Assembly: GCF_965638725.1 (NCBI RefSeq) | Contig: NC_134982.1 | Span: 61,627,816 to 61,691,815, forward strand | Direction of reading: 5' to 3' | DNA from: Aptenodytes patagonicus | Lineage: Eukaryota; Chordata; Aves; Sphenisciformes; Spheniscidae | Length of the DNA stretch: 64,000 nt | In this document: positions 24,301 to 35,700 of the stretch, piece by piece | How the letters are laid out: every line of letters starts with the position of its first letter | How positions within the stretch are numbered: position 1 is the stretch's first letter | Notes under the pieces: model-generated | Database searches by the model: none | What the model was told of the DNA's origin: nothing | The model's input: only the letters and a program-made list of their open reading frames with translations | Position numbers and translations under genes: made by a program

Positions 24301-27300
24301 TTCACTCTGGTATCAGTGACATGACAGAAAAATTAAAAGTTATATATATTAAAAAAATACACACACACATATATATACCTTTTTCACCGGACCCTCTTAC
24401 GTATGGCTTGAGGTGAGACATCTTGATGGGTCTTTTCAACCTGGATCCTGTGGCATCTCGTAATATGGCACAGCCATTATCTGTAATATAATCTATAATA
24501 CAAGGACCAACCCATTCCGACTGGAAACGACCATCTTTCCACCAGTTTTTTCTTTGCCTGAGGACTTCATGACCAACTTTAAGTCGAAGGTTATTTAATT
24601 GCTTTGGCTTTCTTTTGACAGTGATTTTGTTTCTGATTTTTTGTTCATCTGAAGTGTTTTTCTCCACCTGCAGAAAGATACATAAGAATTACATTTTGAA
24701 TAATCATGTATTTTCATAACATTGGTTAATAATGCAGAAGCATAACATAAGTGGTTTTGGATGTGTAATTCATATTATGTAGGGCTGGAAAGTTCTGAAG
24801 AAATTGATTTTATCTTCATAGATCAATAGTCCATAGGCAGTGTTTTTCAGCTTCCATAGATACGCAGCCCTCTAAGTTAGATATTAATCTCTTGGCAATA
24901 GGTCTCTTTTAAGGTTATTCCCTCCAAATATATACAAGAATAGGTACACTGGAATCTAGGGATAACAGGCAAAGGAAAAAAAACCACAAAACTAAAAAAA
25001 CCACACAAAACTCCACATTGCTTTAAAAGGTTAGTTATACTTTACACTTCAAGCCTTCCCATCTTTTTTCTCTTTGGTCTTTTTACTAGTAAAATTTGAA
25101 TATATAACATTTACCTGGCAATCTGAGGTTTTCTCTTCTTCCAGTGCTTGACTGGCTTTTTTAGTTGCTTCAAATATTTTGGCAAACATACTGTATTCTC
25201 CTTCCACACATATATCCATTGGATCAACAACATGTGGGTTACGATTAAACATTTGGAAATATGGGGTGTTTTGATCTGGCTCCTATTTAAATGGGGAGCA
25301 AAAAGCAAGCAAATTTAGCCTACAGCTTTGCAGATATTTTGGGGAACTTCAGTCAAATCAGGAAGAACCTTCACATACCAAGTTTGTCAAATTGAAAGCA
25401 TAGGCAATAGCAGACAAATGTTCATCCCAATCATTTGGATGGTCAGTGCAGTATTTGTTAAGGAAAGCTTTGATTGTCTTGCATGTTCTTTCATTTACAT
25501 CATCTGTCTGAGGATAAGACAATACAATTTGTTTCATGCCAAACAGTGCAAACAGTTCTTCATTTATCTTCAAAAGAAAAAGAACACAATTACTGAAGGT
25601 TTCCCTCTTCTGTATCACAGTTCAAGTAAACTAATTCAGTAGTTTTCCAACCCTTTTGTTGATACAATGATGACTGAGCAGAAGTCTTACATACATATTC
25701 CCACCAAATAGTCCAGGGTTGAAAGTGAGAGCTACAAGGAATCAGTATGGCTTAGGAGCCAGTAATTGATGGTTTCTAAACACATTTCTGCCATTAACTC
25801 AATTTGTCATTTCATCCGTATCATTCTCATGATTTCATCACCTGAGAGGATCAAAGTGTGAGAAGTTCTTCATAATTACTATATGCCAATGTCAAAAATA
25901 CCCTTAGCTATCTGCTATACTGGACAATATGGATGAATGAAATACAGCATATTGGAGTGTAAAAGCTTGTGCCAGTTCAACTGAGTGACAAAACCTGCAC
26001 TATGACTACCAGGAAATCATTTTGCTTTGTTCTTTTTCCAAAGAATAAAACCCTGGGAAACATTGTGTAATGTTACAATTGCAAATAATTGGTTTGTCAT
26101 TTTCTGTATGTGCTAACTTTTTTTTAAATTAAAGACTTAAGTCTTTTTCAAGAATGGTCTAAAATTCAAATTTAATATGGGAAAATGTATTTTTCTTGGG
26201 AAAAAAAAAGAAACCAGCCACGTAAAGACTTACCTGATAAACAAGCTCCTTTCCTTGATCAATAGGCATTTTTTGAGGTGGCCCATATAAGAAAAACACA
26301 TTTATGATTGCCTTAGCAATTTCAGCTGCTGAAGTCTCATGCAGTGGCAAGATAACAGCCCATCTTGTAAACAAATCTGTCATAATTATGATATACTTGT
26401 GGCTTCTGTTGGTAACATTAAAAGGTCCCATTAGGTCTATAGTGACTGCTGTCCACGGGTCCTCTGCTTTGATAGGGTGTGTTTTGGGTGCTGCGGTGGT
26501 TGTGTTCTTTGCCACTTGGCAGTGCTGGCAAGCATACACCTAGTGCAAAAATCAGGGAAGACGCTATCAATAAAAAGCAATGGTAAAGGTTTAAGACAAA
26601 TCAGCAGGATCATAAATCTCCACGATTCCCCTGTAAGATAGGTCAGACCAGGAAGTACAAAACAAATTCATTTTATCATCTTTCTTATCATTTTTTACCC
26701 TTAGATTTTTCAGCCCCAGCATAAAAATAAAACAAAACCAAACAACAGTGAAGGCTGGAAGAAGGAGATGTGCAGGAATTCATAGCTGAATCTCCTCATC
26801 CTGAAAGCACTGTGCTCTTTCAAGTCCACAGTACAAATTTTAATATCCATTACCATTTGTAAATACTAAAGGAACTATGAAGCAGCTGCGATTGAAAGAA
26901 AGTCCTAATCATTCCCCTTTTGGTTCTATTGTGTATGCTGTGGCTGAAAAACACTGGCAGTATACATAATCTTCTGTGCATAACATGGATCAGCTTTATC
27001 TACAGGACAAAGCCCCTTTGTCCAAGTCTGAATTGAAAGCAAAGACTCATATTCAGTTCATGTTACAGTTGCACATGAACTCAAAGCATTCAGGTGATGC
27101 AGCAAGCTGACAGCAACAGCAATTTGGCCGTAAGACATTTCCTCAAGAATCACATTCTGCCTGGGGTTCACATCCATGTATCTCTGGGTGAAGGAGGAGA
27201 AGGAACTTTTCCAAGCAGTGATTTGTTTAACTATTTCCTGAACAGGCCTAATTGTAAGGCAGAGGCACCATTTCCATATTCTTAACTGCCAGCAGCCACT

Positions 27301-28848
27301 CTGGCCACATATCCTTGGGATGGTACACTGCATCCTAACAAAGATATACAAGAGTCCTTGCAAGAGAAATCCCTCTCAAAGACCAGATGTGCCCTGCACA
27401 CTTAAAGGCAGTACGGCTCCCCACCACTGCGTAACATACAGCAATATGCAAGCCACGTGGTCAGTAGTAACAGAAAGAGCTTGGCAAGAAGGCTAATTAA
27501 ATTTGATCGTAAGCTTACGTTTCCTCATCATGAAGCAGTATGGGTGCTTGCTGTATCAAAGTCATATGATTACAAAACGTTTGTAACAAAGACTACATTA
27601 AAAAATCCTGCAGCTATGAGACCATACCCACTGCTTGACGTCATTTGTTACAGAGGTCCAGTAGTAATTAGATTCCACTAAAGTCAGCGTCCTTGATATG
27701 CCATGATGCGTGCCAGCAGCATTTTCATGGCATTTCTCAAGCACTTTTTTCTTCTCTTCATCTGAAACAATTACCAGGCGCATTTGTTTTCTGTCTTTTC
27801 CAACATAGAACAATTTATTTTCTGAAAGAAGAAAAGTACCAGCGAATTATATGCAAGTGCTTTGTCTTTTGTTTGGTTTACTAAACTACTGTGCATGATC
27901 CAGTACAGAATTTATTAAATCAACTTCAATTCACTTCTGTGTAAATGAAGTATTTGTAAACAAAAAGCTACCATTATTTCCTCCAAAGAGCCAATTGTTC
28001 ACCTATGTTTATTAATCTGGACATGAGGCATTACAAGGGCAAGTCAGAATGCAAACAAGTTCCCACAGGAAGTCTGACTGAAACACAAGCTAATGACAGG
28101 GTGGGAGGGGGAGGTAGGACATGTTAGGAGACTTATTGTCTGCCTGCCAGCAACCTGACTTTGCAATTCGCAGCTTTAACTCCTTCCTGCCTTCTCTCTA
28201 TATAGACTTGGCAGGTTTGATGGGATTGAGAGAGCACAGCAGACTACAAAGGCTCATATACCTCCTCACAGGGATGCAGTAAAGCTGGGAAGGGCCAGGA
28301 GGCTCTAAGGTGACAGATGGCAAAGCAATCCCTGCACTTCTGCCCCGCCACACACAGCTCCAGACCAGACTGAGCATTCCCTGTCTACAGCTGCAGATCT
28401 GGGTTTCCCTTTCCATAGTCCTTCGAATTATGGATTGCAATGGCTACGTACTTCCCCAGTATCTAGAACATGGTTTGGCTTTTAGATAGATCATAAACCC
28501 CTCCTGGAAAGGACTAAAGCATATTGAATTTCTGTTTCTGTAAACATCCTGTTATGCATTAACAAGGGTTAAGCAGAGTGTTTGTTTCATAGAGAATGTA
28601 TATCAAAATCAGAGTATGCTGCAGAGCAAGATCCCACTTTCATTTTTTTGCGTCAGCAAATCTTCACCTAAAAATCTATTTTCAGAGTCATTTGAGAGAA
28701 TATTTTTACCTTTGAAAACAAATTTTTTGGCTGCTCTCCTGATTCCACTTCTTTCACTTGATAATGTTGTGGGATGATACTCTCCTGTTCGCTTGTAGTA
28801 TGCTATCTGCTTCAGGTGGAGCCCACCATTTTTTCCACTACGGACCAT
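21006..28848 (-). CDS. GIN1: GIN1, domesticated Gypsy-type integrase (7 coding exons, 527 aa)
   Basis: Host gene derived from a Ty3/Gypsy retrotransposon integrase; its cellular role is not established. Coding exons in transcript order are 28848-28710, 27821-27628, 26539-26234, 25567-25379, 25282-25115, 24667-24379 and 21304-21006, totalling 1584 nt in one frame with GT-AG introns. Visible features: a HHCC zinc-binding motif (His78, His85, Cys115, Cys118), an integrase core starting WTAVTIDLMGPF (Asp146), Asp205 in YGPPQKMPIDQG and Glu239 in DDVNERT, and a C-terminal module KVGHEVLRQRKNWWKDGRF followed by WVGP. The length is close to mammalian GIN1 (about 520). No reverse transcriptase, protease or LTR flanks it, and it is interrupted by introns, so it is a stable host gene rather than an element. 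The start is the ATG of MVRSGKNGG, 7 nt inside its exon. Confidence 0.95.
21305..24378 (-). other. GIN1 intron, donor inside a microsatellite
   Basis: Acceptor at 21305-21306 and donor at 24378-24377. The donor runs straight into alternating (TA)/(TG) repeats (24,337-24,378). The rest is AT-rich; no gene seen. Confidence 0.85.
24337..24378. repeat. TA/AC dinucleotide microsatellite at a GIN1 5' splice site
   Basis: Tracts TATATATA, ACACACACACA and TATATATA in order. On the minus strand the array begins at intron position +1 (GTATATATATGTGTG). Confidence 0.9.
24379..24667 (-). CDS. GIN1: GIN1 exon: C-terminal integrase module
   Basis: Acceptor CTGCAG (AG at 24669-24668); donor GTATAT after 24379; 289 nt, phase 0 to 1. 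Encodes residues 333-428, including KVGHEVLRQRKNWWKDGRF, SEWVGPCIIDYI and RLKRPIKMSHLKPY, which resembles the GPY/F region that follows Gypsy integrase cores. Confidence 0.95.
24668..25114 (-). other. GIN1 intron
   Basis: GT at 25114-25113, AG at 24669-24668. Nothing recognised. Confidence 0.85.
25115..25282 (-). CDS. GIN1: GIN1 exon: linker after the core
   Basis: Acceptor AAATAG (AG at 25284-25283), donor CAG|GTAA; 168 nt, phase 0 to 0. Encodes EPDQNTPYFQMFNRNPHV and an acidic, Lys-rich linker (residues 277-332). Confidence 0.94.
25379..25567 (-). CDS. GIN1: GIN1 exon: integrase core, third acidic residue
   Basis: Acceptor TTGAAG, donor GTATGT; 189 nt, phase 0 to 0. Encodes INEELFALFGMKQIVLSYPQ then TDDVNERTCKTIKAFL; Glu239 sits where Gypsy integrases have the E of the catalytic triad (typically in TDGQxER). 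The intron to the next exon (25378-25283) is only 96 bp. Confidence 0.95.
25568..26233 (-). other. GIN1 intron
   Basis: GT at 26233-26232, AG at 25569-25568. Nothing recognised. Confidence 0.85.
26234..26539 (-). CDS. GIN1: GIN1 exon: integrase core with Asp146 and Asp205
   Basis: Acceptor CACTAG (AG at 26541-26540), donor CAG|GTAAG; 306 nt, exactly 102 codons. Encodes VYACQHCQ (last two zinc ligands), VTIDLMGPF (first Asp), IIIMTDLFTRW, and FFLYGPPQKMPIDQG (second Asp). Confidence 0.95.
26540..27627 (-). other. GIN1 intron
   Basis: GT at 27627-27626, AG at 26541-26540. No recognisable repeat. Confidence 0.85.
27628..27821 (-). CDS. GIN1: GIN1 exon: HHCC zinc-binding region
   Basis: Acceptor CTTTCAG (AG at 27823-27822), donor TGG|GTATGG; 194 nt, phase 1 to 0. 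Encodes residues 47-111, including CHENAAGTHHGISRT (His78 and His85 of the HHCC motif) and SNYYWTSVTNDVKQW. Confidence 0.95.
27822..28709 (-). other. GIN1 intron
   Basis: GT at 28709-28708, AG at 27823-27822. Nothing recognised. Confidence 0.85.
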
Positions 28849-28855
28849 TGCTAAC
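28710..28855 (-). CDS. GIN1: GIN1 first coding exon (start ATG at 28848-28846)
   Basis: Acceptor TTGTTCAG (AG at 28857-28856); 7 nt of 5'UTR precede the ATG, which has A at -3 (GCAATGG context). Encodes MVRSGKNGGLHLKQIAYYKR to KKFVFK, 46 codons plus one base; coding part 28848-28710. Donor AAAG|GTAAAAA. Confidence 0.94.
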
Positions 28856-31800
28856 CTGAACAAAATGCACAGTATTTGTTAGATGGAGCAACTGTCAGAG
28901 CAGCGCATCTTCATTTTTTAACTGTTTTCTTTGTAGTTCAGAGGTATCCTGATAATGTAGCATCTGAGAGGATGTCACACCATCCACTGCACTGCTCCCT
29001 ATATCCCCATACTATCAACTTAAGCAATAAGGAACACTGCTCGACACGCTACTTTTGTTCTATGCAAAGTTGTTTTTGTCAACCTTAAAACTTATAAACA
29101 ATGAGGACTTCCACTATATTCATTGGACTGGGGGTGGGGAGGGGTATGTGGGGTGTAGGGTGTGAGTGAGACCAGAGAGAGATCGCTTTTCTCTTTCTTA
29201 AACATTTGGATAGCTCTCAACGCAGGTATGCTGGAGATTAGATGTGTCCAAAGAGCCACCTAGTTGGAAAAAACCACATAGACAAATAGGAAAAAAAAAC
29301 CTCCCCACACAGAAACTGACAGAAATTTATTTTGTTCATTAATTCATCTGACAGATTCTGAAGTCCCAAACCAGACTCCGCATGCAAGGTAACAATTCAT
29401 TCCCTGACACAGGCTGACTTCCCTGATCACATTAATAAACTAAAATGTCATTAGTAAAATGCATCATTGGTACAGGGAAAGATTGGGTCTAGCAAGAACA
29501 GCATCAAAGTAATTACCAATTAATGAGAAGCAGAAATATTCACAGCAGAAATACTCATGCAGACTCTATGTGATTTCAGCGATTTTTTTTTTTCCAAATC
29601 TGCTCCAGCAGCCATGAAGATGTAGATGGAACGGCAGTTTGATCCTGCTCTAATTGATGTCTACAAGAGCAGGATCCGGCTTGGGGTCTGCCATGTCATC
29701 ATTTCTTAATGAATGCTTGTTATCCACAGCATTAAGCAAATTTCTTCCTTATCCTGTCAGTGTCCCAAGACTAGACAATGTGACAACACAGCCTGCTAAA
29801 AAGAGTAATCAGTTTGTCTGCCATATCTGCTAAGTGGCAGATAATTATGGGGAAGTGACAGTATCCAGTCACTCTGGAATCCATGTTATCTCATTACACG
29901 TTCATGCTATTTGAAAGCCAAATGTGTAAGTCAGGATATTTATTTTTCAATTTATAGATTCTCACCCACCTTTACTATACTGGGGGTGGGAAGGAGGTAA
30001 AGAGCTCTAAAGAGTGATTATGCCTGCTTTTATTTACTCCATTTCTCCCAGAAAATAAAATGACATATGTTATTTATAGAATATCATATTTTCCATATAC
30101 AGCTGGGCTAAACATTGCTGTGTTCCAGGAACTTCACATTCAAACAGTGACAAGACCTTTGCCCCACTGAATACTTCATTTTGCACAACCTAGACCTGGC
30201 TTTCAAAAACAGCGAAGTATCTTGTCATACAACATTAGTATTTTAAAGTAAAATTCTCATACCTGAGAGAACTAGTACGCATAAACGTTTCACCACTACA
30301 ATCCTGTCCATGAGGAAAGAGGGTGTTTCAGAACAGGGAAGGAGTGGAGCCAGAACAGAGTACTGTTTCTAGTGATCTTGACTGGCACAGCAGTTTCTTG
30401 TAAACGTACATCTAAGAGCACAAGCCAAAGCAGCCCACTGAGTTGGTAAACTGGGTAACCAACCGCAGAAAGGAAGGTGAGGCTACCATGATAAAAGTCA
30501 TGTTTCTGTTGTTTTAAAGAAGTTAATTTAACTAGCATTTCTGACAGTAAAAGAGTACTGGTGAAGAGCAATTAAAATACCCTATCTGCCAGGGGCATTC
30601 ATTCAAGCTTCATTCAGGGCTCTCCTAAAGGCCAGTCCCACAGTTACCCAAGCATGGCTGGAAGTCAAAACTAGCCAAGTATGATTTATCATTTAACCAC
30701 TGGGATAATGGACCATTTTGGCTTGACAGACTTTCACACATGGCAAGAAAAGATGTTCCAGAACAATCTTTATTCTTCCAGTATCTTTTGCTCGTGAAAC
30801 TCTGGCCTGAAACAGTGAATATTCTCCACGTAGTACATGGTTATTGGTTCTAACAAAATGAAGTTGCACTGCAATAAGATACACTTGAGCAGGACCACAG
30901 CTTATACTTCAGCTAAACAGAAACTCTATCCTCATTCCTGCAATGGCAGTTTCTACTATAAAAGTTTGGAAGAATGTACATAAGCCAATGAAGAAAGAAT
31001 GCATTATGTAGTATCCATACACACAATATATTTAGTAGGATCCTGATCCAGCAAACTTAAGTGCTTCAACAGTCTGCTGGATTGCTGCCTCAGAGGACAA
31101 CATTAAATGAGCTTCCTTCCTGGATATTTAGTTTCCTATGTCCCTATTAGTTTTTTTTCCCCCCAATATCTAAATTACATTGTTTAGCCTATTCTTAAAA
31201 AAAAAACCAAACACAAAAACAACAAATTATACAATCTTCTAGTTTTGTTATTTAGAATAAACCATATTGCTTCAGATAATTCATATGCTGTCTCTATCAA
31301 TACTCATAAAGTATCTCGTAGTCTGTAAAAATCAAAGACTTTTACAATCAGTAATCAATTCTTAACACCTTTGAAGCTGGGAAAGAATACACTGCTTTAC
31401 AGCCAAGTAAAGTATTTCAGCAAAGAGAATGAAACTTCCATATAACCAGGGCTCTTTCTGCTTTAGTGTCCTAGTCAAAACAGTCATACCTACTAACACT
31501 CAACTACTCTACTTTTTAATGCCCATTTTCCCCCCCCCATCACAGTCCTAACTGCAAAGCTGTATTTTCAGTATAGCTTTCGAGCACTTCCCTTACCTCT
31601 ATCTGCAGTTCCTACCAGGAACAGGAACTCCCCATGGAGCCCCGAATACACCTTTTCTAACCAAAGTGCTTCCAGGAACCCGGAAGCCTGCATCCCTCCC
31701 TGGCTTCTGCAAGCCTGAGCCGTTTTTGACAGAGACCCCTGCCATTTCAGAACACCCTCATTTCTTAGGTATCTCCACCTTCAAGCTTGACCCCACTTAA

Positions 31801-32211
31801 GAGGCCGTTGGCACCGTTAGATCACATGCAGGCCTCGGTCCGGATGGAAGCTGCGCTGCAGATGACAACAGTGCCACCTCGGAGGCGCTGGCAAGTAAAT
31901 CAAGCCACTGCCCTAACCCCTGACCGCCACTTCGCAAATATCCCCTTATCGTTTACTGCGACCGCCACGCGAGGACAGAGAGGCGAGCAGGCATGGCCCC
32001 CGCCGGACAGGCAGACGGCCAGGGCGGGGGCCAGCGGAGCCGAGAAGGTAGGTGCGCTAAGCCGAGGGCTTATCGCCCTTGGTAGCGTCAGCCGTACCTC
32101 CCAGAAGCGGTTCCTCCAGGGAAGGAGTCCCGCCCACCCTCAGCATCCTCCGGTGCGGCGACGCCACAGCGCCGAGGCCGCGCCCAAGCCCTATTCCCGC
32201 CCGCCGCCAAG

Positions 32212-32230
32212 ACTACTGCCCCCAGCATGC
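32212..32230 (+). promoter_or_regulatory. ZNF143-like (SBS) motif
   Basis: ACTACTGCCCCCAGCATGC, followed by AACGCG. It resembles the ZNF143/THAP11 promoter motif ACTACAATTCCCAGCATGC; the CCCAGCATGC half is exact. Confidence 0.55.
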
Positions 32231-32277
32231 AACGCGCGGCCCGGAGCGGCCGGTCGCAACACCCCTGCCCGCGCAGA

Positions 32278-32296
32278 GCACGCTGGGAGCCGTAGT
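32278..32296 (-). promoter_or_regulatory. Second ZNF143-like motif, opposite strand
   Basis: Minus strand reads ACTACGGCTCCCAGCGTGC, fitting the ACTAYRNNNCCCR promoter pattern. It is 48 bp from the first site and inverted to it. Confidence 0.55.
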
Positions 32297-32488
32297 TCCG
32301 AGTCGGCGCTAGCCGGCGCGCAGGTCAGCGCGGCAAGCCTCACGCATGCCCGAAGCGACGTCGACGCGACCTTTTTCCTTCCCACCCCCCCTCCCCGCCG
32401 CCGATCCCCACCCCCTCCTCTCGGCTCCGCGGCGAGGTCGTCGGTAGACCGGCCGCCGCGGAGAGCCGCCGGGCCCCTGGGCACGCAC

Positions 32489-32560
32489 CTGCTCCAGCAG
32501 AGGTATCGGCACGACCCGTCCCGGGGCCACGGCCCACTAACTTGACCTCTTCCCGGCCGG
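32489..32560 (-). other. GIN1: Candidate GIN1 5' noncoding exon
   Basis: The minus strand has a good donor (GAGCAG|GTGCGTG; exon end 32489) within the CpG island, facing GIN1. The upstream limit is a guess, so this is a candidate only. Confidence 0.4.
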
Positions 32561-32606
32561 CTAAGCGCAATGACGGCCCTCGCGCCCCGAGACTTATGTG
32601 GCGCCG

Positions 32607-32614
32607 CCGGAAGT
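32607..32614. promoter_or_regulatory. ETS/GABPA-type site
   Basis: CCGGAAGT inside the CpG island between the candidate GIN1 and PPIP5K2 first exons. ETS sites are typical of CpG-island bidirectional promoters. Confidence 0.5.
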
Positions 32615-32619
32615 GGCGG

Positions 32620-32755
32620 GAGGGAGGGTGGGGGCGGGCCGCCGCGGGGGGGCGGGGCGGGGCGGGGCGGCCCGCGCGGTGGCAGGCGGCGGCGGCGCCT
32701 CCTCAATGGGACGTGGGGGCGCAGGCGGCGCCACGCGCGGCGGCGCCACGCGCAG
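32620..32755 (+). other. PPIP5K2: Candidate PPIP5K2 5' noncoding exon 1
   Basis: Plus-strand donor GCGCAG|GTGAGG fixes the 3' limit at 32755; the 5' limit is approximate. The next exon with an acceptor is 43787, where the coding start lies. Confidence 0.5.
32644..32671 (+). repeat. G-quadruplex-prone run
   Basis: Repeated GGGGCGGGGC units in the promoter/5'UTR region. Confidence 0.7.
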
Positions 32756-35700
32756 GTGAGGCGGTTTCTGCCCGGTGCCGCTCGGGGCCCCCTCCTTCCC
32801 CTCCGCCATCCCCCAGCTGGCCCGGGGGATGCGGAGGATGCCGGCTGGATCGACCCCGCCGGCCGCGCCCCTCTTTAAGACGGGGGGGGGGCGGTGGGTT
32901 GCGGCGGAGCGGGTCGCCCCCTCGGGCTGCGGCCTGGACACCGGGGGCGGTTGCCGCTGTCCCGCGCGCCCCGCGCTCCCGCCCCCCTCCCCCCTCCCGC
33001 ACGAGGAGCCGGCGCCCGTTCCCGCCCTGGTGCGGCGGCTCCCCTGGTAGCGGGCGGAGGGGCGGCGCCCGGGGCCAGCCGCGCCGCGGGCTGTCGCCTG
33101 GGCTCCCCCGGGCGGTGTCGGCGGCGCCGCGGGGCTCGGCGGGCTCGGCGCGGCGGGCTCGGCCGCGGCGGAAGGGCGGCAGCCGCGGTGCCCGCGGCTC
33201 TGGCCGGCTTCGCAGCGAGCGGGAGGTCCCATGAGAAGCGGAGTCGGGTCAGCGGGCAGCTTACTCCTGTGGTGGGAGTCTCTTGGCCGGATCCGGTCCC
33301 AGCACCTGATGGCAGGATGGCCAAAACCCTTCTAGTCCTCTTTGTCTTTCGCGCAGACCTAACACGTGCTGTTCAGGAAGCTGCAGTCATCAGTAAAACA
33401 TGGTGGGCATGGGCAATAAGCATATCTAGCTTTTTTGCCTCGTTTTGTGGTTTATTCTATTCTCGGGAACAGTTTTACTGAAATAGCAGTGACGTGAGTT
33501 TGCAGCGTGCTGTGCTGTCAGAAAGGCAGGTGAAGCTTTTCAGTGCAAAGAAGTGCTTGGGATGAAAGGCAGTGTTCCTAAACCGGGGGGGGGGGGGGGG
33601 GCGGTGGGGCATGACATCTCTTTAACCACTGGATTTGGGGCACTCTGTTAACATCCCAAAAACTGATGATAAATTCACTTGGGGCAAGGGAGATTGTTAC
33701 CTACGTTGTAATCAAGCTAGGAAAGAAAAGCAGCAGCATTCCCAGGGCTGAGAATCAGTTACACGTAGTAACCAGTAAATAACCTGTTGGGAACTGAGAT
33801 GGTTTAGATGTATAGATAGAGTGGGCTGTGTAATGTTTCTCTATGTTCTAGTGGTGTTTTCCTGAACTGGGGACTTTACAGAGTATTGGTAAGTTTTGAA
33901 TACACTGTTTTTTTGGCACTTCTGTTTTTATTTTATACTTTTATTTTTATGCCCTGTAGTAGTTGATATTGCAGTTAGCCACTCTCCTCACACAAGCAGG
34001 AAGACTGGGGGAGATCAGTAGCACAACCACAGTGAAATAAGTGGTTTCCTTTCTCATCCAAACCACTTGTATCTAGTGCCCTAAGCTGAAAAGCTACTCT
34101 CCACAGTTGTTTGTTATAGTAATTCTGCATTAAGTTGTATGTTTCTTTCTAAGTGTTGTTTCCCTTCATCTATTTAAGCGGCTCTGTTTCCATCTTTTTT
34201 GCATCCCTTCTGCATCATTTTTCTACTCTAGTAGCAAGCAAAACTTTTTTTTTTGCCTGGGGTATCAAAACTCCCATAGAATCTTCCTTTGTTTTGGTGA
34301 AAAAGTGCATGATTGTAAATGACGAGAGATAGCTAAACGTATCACTTTCAACAAGTTTTGATTCAACCAATAACAAAACTATTCTTGCTATGTAGAACTG
34401 TTTTTGGCCTAAGGATTTGACTGATGTAATATGCCTCTTTTATGGTTCAACATGTGAGAAATACGAATTTTTATACTGGTTGGCTTGTTTTGGTTGGCTG
34501 ATTCTTTCTGTGGAATAGAGTTTCATCCTTCTGGCAGTTGTGGTTAGAACAGATCAGGCCTCCAGAGGCTGAGCCTAATGAACTTCGGTACAGAATTTTT
34601 TGTAAAACTTTCTCATCTTTGCAAAAACTTTCTCATCTCTACAAAGCTAAAGTAACAAGTTCTTTGTAAGAATATGGAGAAGCTGTTTTGACATCTTTGA
34701 GTGGGATCTCTAGAAGTTTGGAAGCCAGCCTTTCTTGAAAGATTCAAGCTTCCCACAAATATAAATGTTTTTAATTGATGTGTTTGACAAGGTTTGATTT
34801 AGAAAGGAGCTTGGAGGTTAACAAATGTGAAGGTTATCTGTTCTGTGGCTGTGCAGGAGACACTTGTAACGCATGCCAGATGTCAGTTTGTAGTAGTGTT
34901 TGCCAGTTTAAAAAAAAAACTGCCTTTCTGTCTTGAAGGGAAGACAGTGATATTTACCAGACCGGTTTTTCTAGAATTTTAAGGCTGTTCTGACACTTCT
35001 GTTGAAGGATGGCGATGGTTCGTTTTGCAGTTTATGACTGCTAAAAAGCTGAAAGATGCCCTGTGATAGTGTAATGTTTGAGGCTAAAACTCAGAGTTTT
35101 AGCAGATGTCATTACATGTGCTGAAAAGTCACATTTCTGCTGGTGAGATATTGGGGAAAAATAAGTTCTGTGAGCAAAGAATTTGGTAAGGGAAAGATTA
35201 AGATACTTGCATTGAAAAGTTATTTCACTTTAAGTTTGGTAATTCTAAATGACTGGAAATATTCTGCTTAACTAACTGTATAATTACTAGGAAAGAAAGC
35301 AAACATGGGGAAATCAGTCAAGTAATTACTGTTTGAAAACTGTAACAGTTGTGCTTTAAGACTAGAAATCTCATTCGTCAACAACCTAAAAGGCATGTCT
35401 TTCCTCCCGAAGCTGGCTTCTAAACAGAGCCCTGGTTCACATGGCACGGTACAACTACAAGTTTTTAGTCCCCTGGGCTAAGCTACTGTAATATGGAGGG
35501 TCAGACTGAAATTCTACTTTAGGCACAAACATCTAGGTGGCACAGTTCTTGGAAAATAATTCAGGTCCCCGGGAGAAGATTTAGGCAACTGCAGTTAGTT
35601 GGCTAACCTAGCTATATAGCATTTCAAGAAGTGTAAGTGCCTCTGTAAGTAACACTGACGAGAGTTGTTTCCAGTAGGAAATGCCAGTAAGGTGGGTATT

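Larger units (their letters stand above)
28856..32488 (-). other. GIN1 5' intron and upstream DNA
   Basis: From the first coding exon's acceptor up to the CpG island. A strong minus-strand donor-like site (AGAG|GTAAGG, GT at 31596-31595) and another (GGAG|GTACGG near 32,096) could end alternative 5' exons. Otherwise AT-rich with no repeat classified. Confidence 0.6.
31950..33330. promoter_or_regulatory. CpG island, GIN1/PPIP5K2 head-to-head promoter region
   Basis: GC-rich, CpG-dense block between two divergently oriented genes. It holds an ETS-type site (32607-32614), two ZNF143-like sites (32212-32230 and 32278-32296), a G-quadruplex-like run (32,644-32,671), a plus-strand donor CAG|GTGAGG (32755/32756) and a minus-strand donor CAG|GTGCGTG (32489/32488). 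Divergent 5' exons separated by under 300 bp fit a bidirectional promoter; start sites are inferred. Confidence 0.8.

Noticed and set aside
27058-27363. 101-codon minus-strand frame in a GIN1 intron
   Set aside because: No recognisable domain; it lacks splice continuity with GIN1 and could be chance or an unidentifiable repeat.
21006-28848. GIN1 as a live retrotransposon
   Set aside because: Seven coding exons with spliceosomal introns, no LTRs or other pol domains, and conserved synteny show a domesticated host gene.
31787-33481. Several long open frames (up to 252 codons) on both strands in the CpG island
   Set aside because: They are Pro/Arg/Ala/Gly-rich as expected from GC-rich DNA, overlap in several frames and match no family.
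33584-33601. Long G-homopolymer in PPIP5K2 intron 1
   Set aside because: A simple tract, prone to assembly error; no further structure beyond quadruplex potential.
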